64,000 bases of DNA from Mesorhizobium sp. Root157 (lineage in GTDB: Bacteria; Pseudomonadota; Alphaproteobacteria; Rhizobiales; Rhizobiaceae). Each line of letters starts with the position of its first letter. Position 1 is the stretch's first letter. The notes under the pieces were generated by a model. That model had not been told where the DNA came from. It saw only the letters and a list, made by a program, of their open reading frames with translations, and searched no databases. The stretch spans positions 100,531-164,530 of the forward strand of contig NZ_LMGJ01000037.1 of assembly GCF_001427385.1 (NCBI RefSeq), in the 5' to 3' direction. Made by a program: the position numbers and the translations under genes. Shown here piece after piece: positions 9,358 through 16,858 of this stretch.

Positions 9358-10617
9358 ATGAACCAGATGTCCCCCGTCAGCGTCGACGCGAATGGCCGCA
9401 CCTATGCTTGGCCGCGCGTTCCGGCGATTGCAATCTGCCTTGACGGTTGCGAGCCCGCCTATCTGGATGAAGCGATCAAGGCCGGGCTGATGCCGGCGCT
9501 TGAGAAGATCAAGGCCAAGGGCACGGTGCGCACGGCGCATTCGGTGATCCCGAGCTTCACCAATCCCAACAACATGTCGATCGCCACTGGTCGGCCGCCG
9601 GCGGTGCACGGCATTTGCGGCAACTACCTCTACAATCCGGAGACGGGTGAAGAGGTGATGATGAACGATCCCAAGTTCCTGCGCGTGCCGACCGTGTTCA
9701 AGGCCTTCTACGATGCCGGCGCCAAGGTGGCGATCGTCACCGCCAAGGACAAGCTGCGCGCCCTGCTCGGCAAGGACCTCGGCTTCAGCGATAGCCGCGC
9801 CATCTGCTTCTCTTCCGAAAAGTCATCCTCGACGACGAAGACCGAGCACGGCATCGACAATGCCTCGGCTTGGCTGGGCCGGCCGGTGCCGGAGGTTTAT
9901 TCGGCGGAATTGTCCGAGTTCGTCTTCGCCGCCGGCGTCAAGCTGCTGAAGGAGTTCCGGCCCGACGTGATGTATCTCACCACGACCGACTATGTTCAGC
10001 ACAAATACGCGCCGGGCGTGCCCCAGGCCAACGCCTTCTACGAGATGTTCGACAAGTATCTGGCCGAACTCGACGCGCTGGGTGCGGCCATCGTCGTCAC
10101 CGCCGACCATGGCATGAAGCCGAAGCATCACGCCGATGGCTCGCCGAATGTCGTCTACGTCCAGGACCTGATGGATGAGTGGCTGGGCAAGGACGCCGCG
10201 CGCGTCATCCTGCCGATCACCGATCCTTATGTCGTCCACCACGGCGCGCTGGGTTCCTTCGCCACCGCCTACTTGCCCAAGGGCGCGGATCGCGAAGGCA
10301 TCATGGCCAAGCTGCGCAAGATCGAAGGCATCACGCTGGTGCTTGGCCGCGAGGAAGGCTGCACCCGCTTCGAGCTGCCTCAGGACCGCATCGGCGACAT
10401 CGTCATGATCTCGGGCGAGAACAAGACCATCGGCACCAGCGAGCACCGCCACGACCTTGCCGCGCTGAACGAGCCGCTGCGCTCGCATGGCGGCCTGACC
10501 GAGCAGGTGGTGCCGTTCATCACCAACCGCAAGCTGCCGGACCAGCCGGGCGCGCCCGAACTTCGCAACTTCGACGCCTTCTATTACGCGGTCATGGCGG
10601 CGGCGCAGCCGAGCTAG
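9358..10617 (+). CDS. phnA: Phosphonoacetate hydrolase
   Basis: PhnA cleaves the C-P bond of phosphonoacetate to acetate and phosphate. The 419-residue product belongs to the alkaline-phosphatase superfamily with two zinc sites. Visible metal and nucleophile residues are D29 (CLDGCEP), T68 (SFTNPNN), the D-x-x-x-H pair in TTTDYVQHKYAPG, the D-H pair in TADHGMKPKHHADG, and the late histidine in RSHGGLTEQ. This matches the phosphonoacetate hydrolase of the S. meliloti phnWAY pathway rather than the zinc-ribbon protein also called PhnA. The ATG at 9358 follows CAGGAAAG. The gene is followed by a repeat element before phnY, so phnY may have extra control. Confidence 0.95.
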   Translation: MNQMSPVSVDANGRTYAWPRVPAIAICLDGCEPAYLDEAIKAGLMPALEKIKAKGTVRTAHSVIPSFTNPNNMSIATGRPPAVHGICGNYLYNPETGEEVMMNDPKFLRVPTVFKAFYDAGAKVAIVTAKDKLRALLGKDLGFSDSRAICFSSEKSSSTTKTEHGIDNASAWLGRPVPEVYSAELSEFVFAAGVKLLKEFRPDVMYLTTTDYVQHKYAPGVPQANAFYEMFDKYLAELDALGAAIVVTADHGMKPKHHADGSPNVVYVQDLMDEWLGKDAARVILPITDPYVVHHGALGSFATAYLPKGADREGIMAKLRKIEGITLVLGREEGCTRFELPQDRIGDIVMISGENKTIGTSEHRHDLAALNEPLRSHGGLTEQVVPFITNRKLPDQPGAPELRNFDAFYYAVMAAAQPS

Positions 10618-10622
10618 GCGTT

Positions 10623-10742
10623 TTTTCACCCTCCCCCATGCGGGGAGGGTCGCGAACGAAGTGAGCGGGGTGGGGGTGCCTGGCTCGCTTTTCCTAACCC
10701 ACCCCGGCGCTTGCACGCCGACCCTTCCCGCATGAGAAGGGT
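10623..10742. repeat. Intergenic palindromic repeat between phnA and phnY
   Basis: The interval is almost entirely a GC-rich imperfect palindrome. CCCTCCCCC/GGGGAGGG form a first hairpin, GGGGTGGGGG pairs with AACCCACCCC further on, and CGACCCTTCCCGCATGAGAAGGGT closes it. It resembles the abundant palindromes found between genes in Mesorhizobium-like genomes. It could act as an mRNA processing or attenuation element inside the phn operon; that role is inference. Confidence 0.7.
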
Positions 10743-10754
10743 AAAGGAGCTACA

Positions 10755-12212
10755 ATGACCAAGGCTGAAACCTCGATAAAAGTACGGCACGAGCCGATGC
10801 GCATCGCCGGCCGCAAGGTCGATGCCGAGGGCCTCGTCGAGGTGCGCTATCCGTGGAACGACACTGTCGTCGGCACGGTGCCGGCGGGCGGGGCCGATCA
10901 TGCGCGTGAGGCCTTCGAGATCGCGGCCAACTACAAGCCGAAACTGACGCGCTACGAGCGCCAGAAGATCCTGCTTCGAACGGCCGAACTGCTCAACGCC
11001 CGCAAGGAGGAGATTTCCGATCTGGTGACGCTGGAACTCGGCATCTCCAAGCAGGATTCGCTCTACGAGGTCGGCCGCGCCTTTGATGTCTTCACGCTGA
11101 CCGGCCAGATGTGCATCGTCGATGACGGCGAGATATTCTCCTGTGATCTCACCCCGCATGGCAAGCAGCGCAAGATCTTCACCACGCGCGAGCCGCTGAA
11201 GGCGATCTCTGCGATCACGCCGTTCAACCATCCGCTCAACATGGTCTCGCACAAGGTCGCCCCGGCGATCGCTACCAACAACTGCATCGTGGTCAAGCCG
11301 ACCGAACTGACGCCGATGACGGCGCTGGTGCTGGCCGACATCCTCTACGAGGCCGGCCTGCCGCCGGAAATGCTTTCGGTCGTCACCGGTTGGCCGAAGG
11401 ACATCGGCGACGAGATGATCACCAATCCGAACATCGACCTGATCACCTTCACCGGCGGCGTGCCGGTCGGCAAGCTGATTGCCTCGAAAGCCGGCTACAA
11501 GCGCCAGGTGTTGGAGCTTGGCGGCAACGATCCGCTGATCATCTTGAACGACCTCTCCGACGACGATCTGGCCCGTGCCGCCGATCTGGCCGTCGCCGGC
11601 GCCACCAAGAACTCCGGCCAGCGCTGCACCGCCGTCAAGCGCATCCTCGTTCAGGAGAAGGTCGCCGACCGTTTTGTCCCGATGGTGCTGGAACGTGCAA
11701 AGGCCATCAAGTTCGGCGATCCACGCGATCCGGCCACCCAACTCGGCACCGTCGTCCACGAAAAGGCGGCGGCGCTGTTTGAAAAGCGCGTCTACATGGC
11801 CGCCGAACAAGGGGCCGAGGTCCTCTACGATCCCGGCCGCAAGAGCGCGCTGCTGCCGCCCATCGTCGTCGACCGCGTGCCGCATGGCTCCGAACTGGTC
11901 ATGGAGGAAACCTTCGGCCCGATCGTGCCGATCATCCGCGCGCCTGACGACGACGACGCGCTGATCGCGCTCTCCAATTCCACCGCCTTCGGTCTCTCGT
12001 CGGGCGTCTGCACCAACGACTTCCGCCGCATGCACAAATACATCGCCGGCTTGCAGGTCGGCACCGTCAATATCTGGGAAGTCCCCGGCTACCGCATCGA
12101 GATGAGCCCCTTCGGCGGCATCAAGGATAGCGGCAACGGCTACAAGGAAGGCGTTATCGAAGCGATGAAGTCTTACACCAACGTCAAGACCTTCTCCCTG
12201 CCATGGGGGTAA
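10755..12212 (+). CDS. phnY: Phosphonoacetaldehyde dehydrogenase
   Basis: PhnY oxidises phosphonoacetaldehyde to phosphonoacetate with NAD+, linking PhnW to PhnA. The 485-residue product is a standard aldehyde dehydrogenase: [18 protein letters not shown] cofactor segment, the VVKPTELTP motif, the general-base glutamate in LELGGNDPL, and the nucleophile C291 in [11 protein letters not shown]. The sequence context between phnA and an FAD oxidoreductase of phosphonate clusters makes this assignment specific. AAAGGAG six bases before the ATG is a strong ribosome site. It is the type of PhnY known from S. meliloti, not the PhnY dioxygenase of the PhnY/PhnZ route. Confidence 0.93.
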   Translation: MTKAETSIKVRHEPMRIAGRKVDAEGLVEVRYPWNDTVVGTVPAGGADHAREAFEIAANYKPKLTRYERQKILLRTAELLNARKEEISDLVTLELGISKQDSLYEVGRAFDVFTLTGQMCIVDDGEIFSCDLTPHGKQRKIFTTREPLKAISAITPFNHPLNMVSHKVAPAIATNNCIVVKPTELTPMTALVLADILYEAGLPPEMLSVVTGWPKDIGDEMITNPNIDLITFTGGVPVGKLIASKAGYKRQVLELGGNDPLIILNDLSDDDLARAADLAVAGATKNSGQRCTAVKRILVQEKVADRFVPMVLERAKAIKFGDPRDPATQLGTVVHEKAAALFEKRVYMAAEQGAEVLYDPGRKSALLPPIVVDRVPHGSELVMEETFGPIVPIIRAPDDDDALIALSNSTAFGLSSGVCTNDFRRMHKYIAGLQVGTVNIWEVPGYRIEMSPFGGIKDSGNGYKEGVIEAMKSYTNVKTFSLPWG

Positions 12213-12242
12213 AGCGCAGCCGTGAGCAGGGGAGATTGATCG

Positions 12243-13358
12243 ATGACGTTTGACCTGGCGGTCGTCGGAGCGGGAATTGTCGGCTTGGCGCATGCGCTGG
12301 CGGCGGCGCGGCGCGGCTTGCGCGTTGTCGTCATCGATCGCGACGCGCAAGCCAACGGAGCCTCCATCCGCAATTTCGGCCTGGTGGTGGTGTCCGGTCA
12401 GGAGCCGGGGGCCTCGCTGCGGCGTGCGCAGCGCTCCCGCGAAATATGGCTCGAAATGGCGCCGCAAGCCGGCATCGGGGTCATCCAGCAAGGCATGTTG
12501 GTCGCGGCCCAGCGCCCCGAAGCGCTTTCGCTGCTGGAAGCCTTCCAGCAAACCGGGCAGGGGCAAATGTGCCAGCTTTTGACCCGGAACCAAGTAGCCA
12601 GCCATCAGCCGGAACTCGACGCCTCGAAAATCGCGGGCGGCCTGCACAGCCCTTTCGAGCTTCGCATCGAATCGCGCGAAGCCATCCCCCGGCTGGCTTC
12701 CTTCCTTGCCGGGCATCATCATGTGGAATTCCGGCGCGGCGTCACGGTCCTGTCGGTCGCGCCGCCGGCCGTCGAGACCAGTCACGGAACCATCAAGGCG
12801 GATAAGGTGGCGGTTTGCCCCGGCGACGACTTTGCTACACTCTATCCGGACAGAATCGGCAGGCATGGCGTCCGCCGCTGCAAGTTGCAGATGCTGAGAT
12901 TGGCAAATCCCGGCTTCGCCTTGCGTTCGGCGCTCGTCTCCGATCTCAGCCTGATCCGCTACGAGGGGTATGCCCAATTGCCGGAAGCTGCGATCTTGCG
13001 GGGCAGGTTGCGAAATGAATGTCCGCGCACCATCGAAAACGGTGTCCACCTGATCGTCGTGCAGAGCGCCGACGGTTCGCTTGTGGTCGGCGATTCCCAC
13101 CATTACGCGGAGACGCCGGATCCCTTCGCCTCGGAGGAAGTCGACGGCCTCATCCTCGATGAACTGGCGACGTTGTTGGGCGGCGCTCTGCCGGCCGTGC
13201 AGGCCAGGTGGACAGGCACCTACGCATCCGCATCCGACAAGCCCGCCTTCACCGATGCGCCGCAAGACAATGTCCGTCTCGTCATGATCACAAGCGGGAC
13301 CGGCGCCAGTACCGGATTTGCCATCGGCGAGGAAACCATCGCCGATCTGTTCGGGTAG
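12243..13358 (+). CDS. FAD-dependent oxidoreductase of phosphonate clusters (TIGR03364-like)
   Basis: The 371-residue product is a DAO-family flavoprotein with the N-terminal GAGIVGLAHALAAA motif (residues 9-22), the diagnostic ASIRNFGLVVVSGQ segment near residues 39-52, and a C-terminal TSGTGASTGFAIGEE flavin contact. This subgroup repeatedly sits in phosphonate gene clusters, and members have been proposed or shown to oxidise amino-phosphonates, for instance N-methylated AEP, to phosphonoacetaldehyde. Here it would feed PhnY with substrates that PhnW cannot transaminate. It follows phnY by 30 bases with a GGGGAGA ribosome site and is tightly linked to the transporter gene after it. Substrate is inferred. 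Confidence 0.85.
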   Translation: MTFDLAVVGAGIVGLAHALAAARRGLRVVVIDRDAQANGASIRNFGLVVVSGQEPGASLRRAQRSREIWLEMAPQAGIGVIQQGMLVAAQRPEALSLLEAFQQTGQGQMCQLLTRNQVASHQPELDASKIAGGLHSPFELRIESREAIPRLASFLAGHHHVEFRRGVTVLSVAPPAVETSHGTIKADKVAVCPGDDFATLYPDRIGRHGVRRCKLQMLRLANPGFALRSALVSDLSLIRYEGYAQLPEAAILRGRLRNECPRTIENGVHLIVVQSADGSLVVGDSHHYAETPDPFASEEVDGLILDELATLLGGALPAVQARWTGTYASASDKPAFTDAPQDNVRLVMITSGTGASTGFAIGEETIADLFG

Positions 13359-13365
13359 GGAAAGA

Positions 13366-14205
13366 TTGTCCGCAACAGCGCTTTCGATCGTTCTCTTCGC
13401 CGCCTTCCTGCATGCGAGCTGGAATGCCGTGGTCAAGGCCGCACCCGACCGCGCCCTGACGCTGGCGGCGGTATCGGGCATGCACGCTCTGGCGGGCGTC
13501 GTGCTGATCTCGATTTCTGATCCGCCTCAAATGGCGAGCTGGCCTTCGATCGCCACGTCGACGATCATCCACTACGGCTATTATGCGCTGCTGTTCCACG
13601 CCTACCGGCTGGGGGACCTCGGCCAAGTCTATCCGATCTCGCGCGGCATGGCGCCGGCCTTGGTCGCCCTCGGCACGTTTCTCCTGATCGGCGAAAAACT
13701 GACCTCCCTGGGCTGGACCGGCCTTGGCCTCGTCACTTTCGGCATCGGGCTGCTCGCCCTGCAACGAGGCGCGGTCGATGCCGACAGGAAGGCCATCGGC
13801 GTGGCTGCCCTGCTTGGCGCAAGCATCGCTGCCTATTCGGTTGCCGATGGCATCGGCGTGCGGTTCTCGGAAAGCCCGACCGGCTACATGGGTTGGCTTT
13901 TCCTTCTGGAATCGCCGGTGACGCTTGCCATCCTGTGGAGCCGCAAAAGAGCCGGGGTAGCCTTCAGCTGGCATATCTTCGGCATCGGCCTGATCGGCGG
14001 CCTGTTCGCCGTCACCGCCTATGGACTGGTGCTGTATGCCAAGACCATCGCGCCGATCGGCGCCGTCTCGGCGGTCAGGGAATCGAGCGTCATCATCGCC
14101 GCCCTGATCGGCACATTGTTGTTTCATGAAAGGCCATGGAAGGGGCGCATCCTGGCAGCGACCGTGGTTGCCGGCGGCGTCCTTCTGCTTGCCGTTTCCG
14201 ACTAA
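13366..14205 (+). CDS. EamA/DMT family transporter of the phosphonate island
   Basis: The 279-residue protein has about ten hydrophobic segments and two EamA repeats, with the motif LGDLGQVYPISRGMAPALVA near residue 83 typical of DMT exporters. I chose the TTG at 13366 because it follows AGGG by five bases and lies just after the FAD oxidoreductase stop at 13358; an ATG at 13318 would overlap that gene by 41 bases and add unconserved residues. The tight coupling suggests it moves a substrate or product of the flavoprotein, or an amine by-product. DMT family members transport many metabolites, so the substrate is unknown. Confidence 0.82.
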   Translation: MSATALSIVLFAAFLHASWNAVVKAAPDRALTLAAVSGMHALAGVVLISISDPPQMASWPSIATSTIIHYGYYALLFHAYRLGDLGQVYPISRGMAPALVALGTFLLIGEKLTSLGWTGLGLVTFGIGLLALQRGAVDADRKAIGVAALLGASIAAYSVADGIGVRFSESPTGYMGWLFLLESPVTLAILWSRKRAGVAFSWHIFGIGLIGGLFAVTAYGLVLYAKTIAPIGAVSAVRESSVIIAALIGTLLFHERPWKGRILAATVVAGGVLLLAVSD

Positions 14206-14253
14206 TGCATATCGCCCGAAAGTGGGAACCGGTTTCGGGATAACGACATGCAT
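14205..14253. repeat. 49-bp ATGCAT-flanked palindrome, copy 1
   Basis: Begins and ends with ATGCAT and contains CCCGAAAGTGGGAACCGG and TTTCGGGATAACGAC, so the ends and the CCCGAAA/TTTCGGG blocks are inverted. It starts on the last base of the EamA transporter stop codon. The same unit follows 102 bases later. Typical of rhizobial intergenic mosaic elements. Confidence 0.85.
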
Positions 14254-14306
14254 AAAAACAAACGCTTAGAGCGCGCCGGCGTATCTGAAAGATCGCGACG
14301 CGCTCT

Positions 14307-14355
14307 ATGCATGTCGCCCGAAAGTGGGAACTGGTTTCGGGATAACGACATGCAT
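14307..14355. repeat. 49-bp ATGCAT-flanked palindrome, copy 2
   Basis: Differs from copy 1 at only a few positions (for example GTCG for ATCG and GAACTGG for GAACCGG). The tails after the two copies are also related: both contain GAAAGATCGC followed by an ACGCGCT/ACACGCT block. The duplicated module is therefore about 102 bp long, not just the palindrome. Confidence 0.85.
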
Positions 14356-14454
14356 AAATCAAAGTACAGCCCAACCAATTAGAAAGATCGCTACACGCTT
14401 TGGCTCAGGATTGGCGCGTCAAATCGGCCTTCGCTGCAATGTGACGGGGCGGTT

Positions 14455-14480
14455 ACAAATATCGCCCTGACCTATGATCC
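14455..14480 (+). promoter_or_regulatory. Possible third LysR-type box, upstream of the AEP importer
   Basis: AT at 14461-14462, eleven bases, then AT at 14474-14475. The core CCCTGACCTAT resembles GCCTAACCTAT of the phnW box. It lies about 150 bases before the binding-protein start. Weaker than the other two matches. Confidence 0.35.
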
Positions 14481-14627
14481 TATCAATTAAATAGATTTTA
14501 CTTATCGACGGCTCTTCGCCACGATCTCCGCAAGGACGACATCGACCGGCACCACGACCGGAAAAATGCCTGAGAGCACGAGCGTCCCGATGCACCATAT
14601 TTGTGTCAAACCATGGGGAACTCGATC

Positions 14628-15650
14628 ATGAAGACATCTGCATCTCTGGTCATCGCTGCCTTTGTGGCGGGCCTGACCACCTCGGTAGCCTTCGCCGAGA
14701 CCGAGCTTACCGTCTACACCGCCGTCGAAGCCGTCGACCTCGACCGCTACAAGGCCGAATTCGAGAAAGCCCATCCGGATATCAAGATCAACTGGGTGCG
14801 CGACTCCACCGGCATCATGACCGCCAAGCTGCTCGCCGAGAAGGACAATCCGCAAGCCGATGTCGTCTGGGGCGTGGCTGCCACGTCGCTGCTGCTCCTG
14901 AAGGCCGAAGGCATGCTCGAGCCGTACGCGCCGGTGGGCGTGGAGAAGCTAGACCCGCGCTTCGTCGATTCGTCGACGCCACCGACCTGGACCGGCATGG
15001 ATGCCTATGTCGCGGCCATCTGCTTCAACACCGTCGAAGCTGAAAAGCTCGGCATTCCGGCTCCCAAGAGCTGGAAGGACCTGACCAAGCCCGAATACAA
15101 GGGCCATGTCGTGATGCCGAACCCGAATTCGTCCGGCACCGGCTTCCTCGACGTTTCCGCCTGGCTGCAGATATTCGGTGAGAAGGACGCCTGGGACTTC
15201 ATGGACGGGCTGCACCAGAACATCGCCTCCTACACCCATTCCGGCTCCAAGCCATGCAAGATGGCGGGCGCTGGCGAAACCGTCGTCGGCGTATCGTTCG
15301 AGTTTCCGGGTGCCAAGGCAAAGAGCGCCGGCGCGCCGATCGACATCATTTTCCCCGAGGAAGGTTCTGGCTGGGAGGCTGAGGCCACGGCCATCATAGC
15401 CGGAACGGCCAAGCTGAAAGCCGCCAAGACGCTGGTCGACTTCTCGGTCTCGAAGGAAGCCAACCAGATGTACAATGTCGGCTATTCGGTGGTTGCCTAT
15501 CCGGGATTGGCCCAGCCGGTGGAGAACCTGCCGCCCAACGTCGCGGAATTCATGATCAAGAACGACTTCGAGTGGGCTGCCAACAATCGCAAGGCGATCC
15601 TGGCGGAATGGGCCAAGCGCTACGACGCCAAGTCCGAACCGAAAACCTGA
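14628..15650 (+). CDS. phnS: AEP ABC transporter, periplasmic binding protein
   Basis: The 340-residue product starts with a cleavable signal peptide (MKTSASLVIAAFVAGLTTS, cut after AFA near residue 23) followed by an iron/thiamine-type binding fold: ELTVYTAVEAVDLDRYK, the hinge segment WGVAATSLLLLKAEG, and a C-terminal SKEANQMYNVGYSVVAYPG. It fits the PhnS-type binding proteins encoded beside phn genes. GGGGAA seven bases before the ATG at 14628 fixes the start. It is the first gene of a three-gene importer, 115 bases before the ATPase gene. Substrate assignment rests on family resemblance plus the phnWAY context; iron-binding relatives share the fold. Confidence 0.85.
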   Translation: MKTSASLVIAAFVAGLTTSVAFAETELTVYTAVEAVDLDRYKAEFEKAHPDIKINWVRDSTGIMTAKLLAEKDNPQADVVWGVAATSLLLLKAEGMLEPYAPVGVEKLDPRFVDSSTPPTWTGMDAYVAAICFNTVEAEKLGIPAPKSWKDLTKPEYKGHVVMPNPNSSGTGFLDVSAWLQIFGEKDAWDFMDGLHQNIASYTHSGSKPCKMAGAGETVVGVSFEFPGAKAKSAGAPIDIIFPEEGSGWEAEATAIIAGTAKLKAAKTLVDFSVSKEANQMYNVGYSVVAYPGLAQPVENLPPNVAEFMIKNDFEWAANNRKAILAEWAKRYDAKSEPKT

Positions 15651-15765
15651 TCAAGTCCTCGTCGGGCGCCGCTTTGTTCATTCCGGTGGTCGTAGCGCTG
15701 GCAATTCTTGCCACCTTTGCCGGGACGGAATAGGATTTGCACCCGAAGCCGGGAACGCAACTGCG

Positions 15766-16857
15766 GTGAAGCCGACCTTTCTCAAGATCGAGAATATCTG
15801 GAAGACGTTCGGCGAATTCGTTGCACTCAGGGGCGTTTCCCTGGAGATCAGGGAAGGCGAGTTCGTCTGCTTCCTCGGCCCTTCGGGTTGCGGCAAGACG
15901 ACCTTGCTGCGTGCCATCGCCGGCCTCGACCTGCAAACGCGCGGAACCATCCATCAGGCAGGCAAGGACATCTCGACCCTGCCGCCGTCGAAGCGCGACT
16001 ACGGCATCGTCTTCCAGTCCTACGCGCTGTTCCCGAACCTGACGATCGAGAAGAACATCGCCTTCGGGCTCGAAAACACCCGGCGCCCCAAGGCCGAAAT
16101 CGCCGCCCGCGTCGCCGAATTGCTCGATCTGGTCGGGCTTTCCGCCCAGGCCAAAAAGTACCCCGCCCAGCTTTCCGGGGGCCAGCAGCAGCGCATCGCG
16201 CTTGCCCGCGCCATGGCGGTGTCGCCGGGCCTCTTGTTGCTGGACGAGCCGCTCTCCGCGCTCGACGCCAAGGTGCGCGTCCATCTGCGCCACGAGATCA
16301 AGGAACTGCAGCGCAAGCTCGGCGTCACGACCATCATGGTCACCCACGACCAGGAAGAAGCGCTGTCGATGGCCGACCGCATCGTCGTCATGAACCATGG
16401 CGTCATCGAGCAGGTCGGCACGCCGACCGAGATCTACCGCCAGCCCGCGACCCTTTTCGTCGCCGACTTCATAGGGGAAACCAACCGGTTTCCGGGCAGC
16501 GTCCGCGCCGACGGCAAGGTGGCCATGGCTGGCACCGAACTCTTGTGCGCGCCGCATGAACTCGGCGCAGGCGCGGAGGTCACCGCCGTGATCCGTCCCG
16601 TCGATATCATCCCCCACAGCCTCGACAGCGCCGAAACGGTCAAGACGCCGGAAAATCTTGCCGACGTGACCGTCGAGGCGATGGAGTTCCTCGGCGCGTT
16701 CTGGCGCACGCGGCTTTCCTCGCCACGCTTCGAAGATCGCGTCTTCGTCGCCGACTTTTCGATCAATGCGGTGCGCCGCCTGGACATTGCGGTGGGCGGC
16801 CGCATGCGCGTGGAACTGCCGCGCGAGCGTTTGATCGTCTTTGCCAGGGACGCCTGA
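15766..16857 (+). CDS. phnT: AEP ABC transporter, ATP-binding protein
   Basis: The 363-residue product carries Walker A (GPSGCGKTT at residues 38-46), the LSGGQQQRIALARA signature, Walker B LLLLDEPLSALD, the switch histidine in VTHDQEEAL, and a C-terminal regulatory OB-like (TOBE) region of about 120 residues. It powers phosphonate import with the binding protein before it and the permease after it. The start is a GTG at 15766; the next gene begins one base after its stop region, indicating translational coupling. The family (PhnT-like, CUT2/ferric type) is confident, the AEP specificity is inferred from context. Confidence 0.88.
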   Translation: MKPTFLKIENIWKTFGEFVALRGVSLEIREGEFVCFLGPSGCGKTTLLRAIAGLDLQTRGTIHQAGKDISTLPPSKRDYGIVFQSYALFPNLTIEKNIAFGLENTRRPKAEIAARVAELLDLVGLSAQAKKYPAQLSGGQQQRIALARAMAVSPGLLLLDEPLSALDAKVRVHLRHEIKELQRKLGVTTIMVTHDQEEALSMADRIVVMNHGVIEQVGTPTEIYRQPATLFVADFIGETNRFPGSVRADGKVAMAGTELLCAPHELGAGAEVTAVIRPVDIIPHSLDSAETVKTPENLADVTVEAMEFLGAFWRTRLSSPRFEDRVFVADFSINAVRRLDIAVGGRMRVELPRERLIVFARDA

Positions 16858-16858
16858 G

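Larger units (their letters stand above)
14206..14627 (+). other. Gene-free stretch with duplicated palindrome and importer promoter region
   Basis: No coding sequence is credible here. The left part holds two copies of a 49-base palindrome with a diverged tail (listed separately). The right part is AT-richer and holds a T-N11-A box at 14461-14475 and an ATTAAATAGATTTTACTTAT segment at 14486-14505 that would suit a promoter for the AEP importer operon. The transcript leader would be about 100 bases long. Confidence 0.6.

Noticed and set aside
10626..13481. A 951-codon open frame on the minus strand opposite phnY and the FAD oxidoreductase
   Set aside because: It lies antisense to two well-recognised genes, has no domain features and is the kind of long frame expected opposite GC-rich coding sequence.
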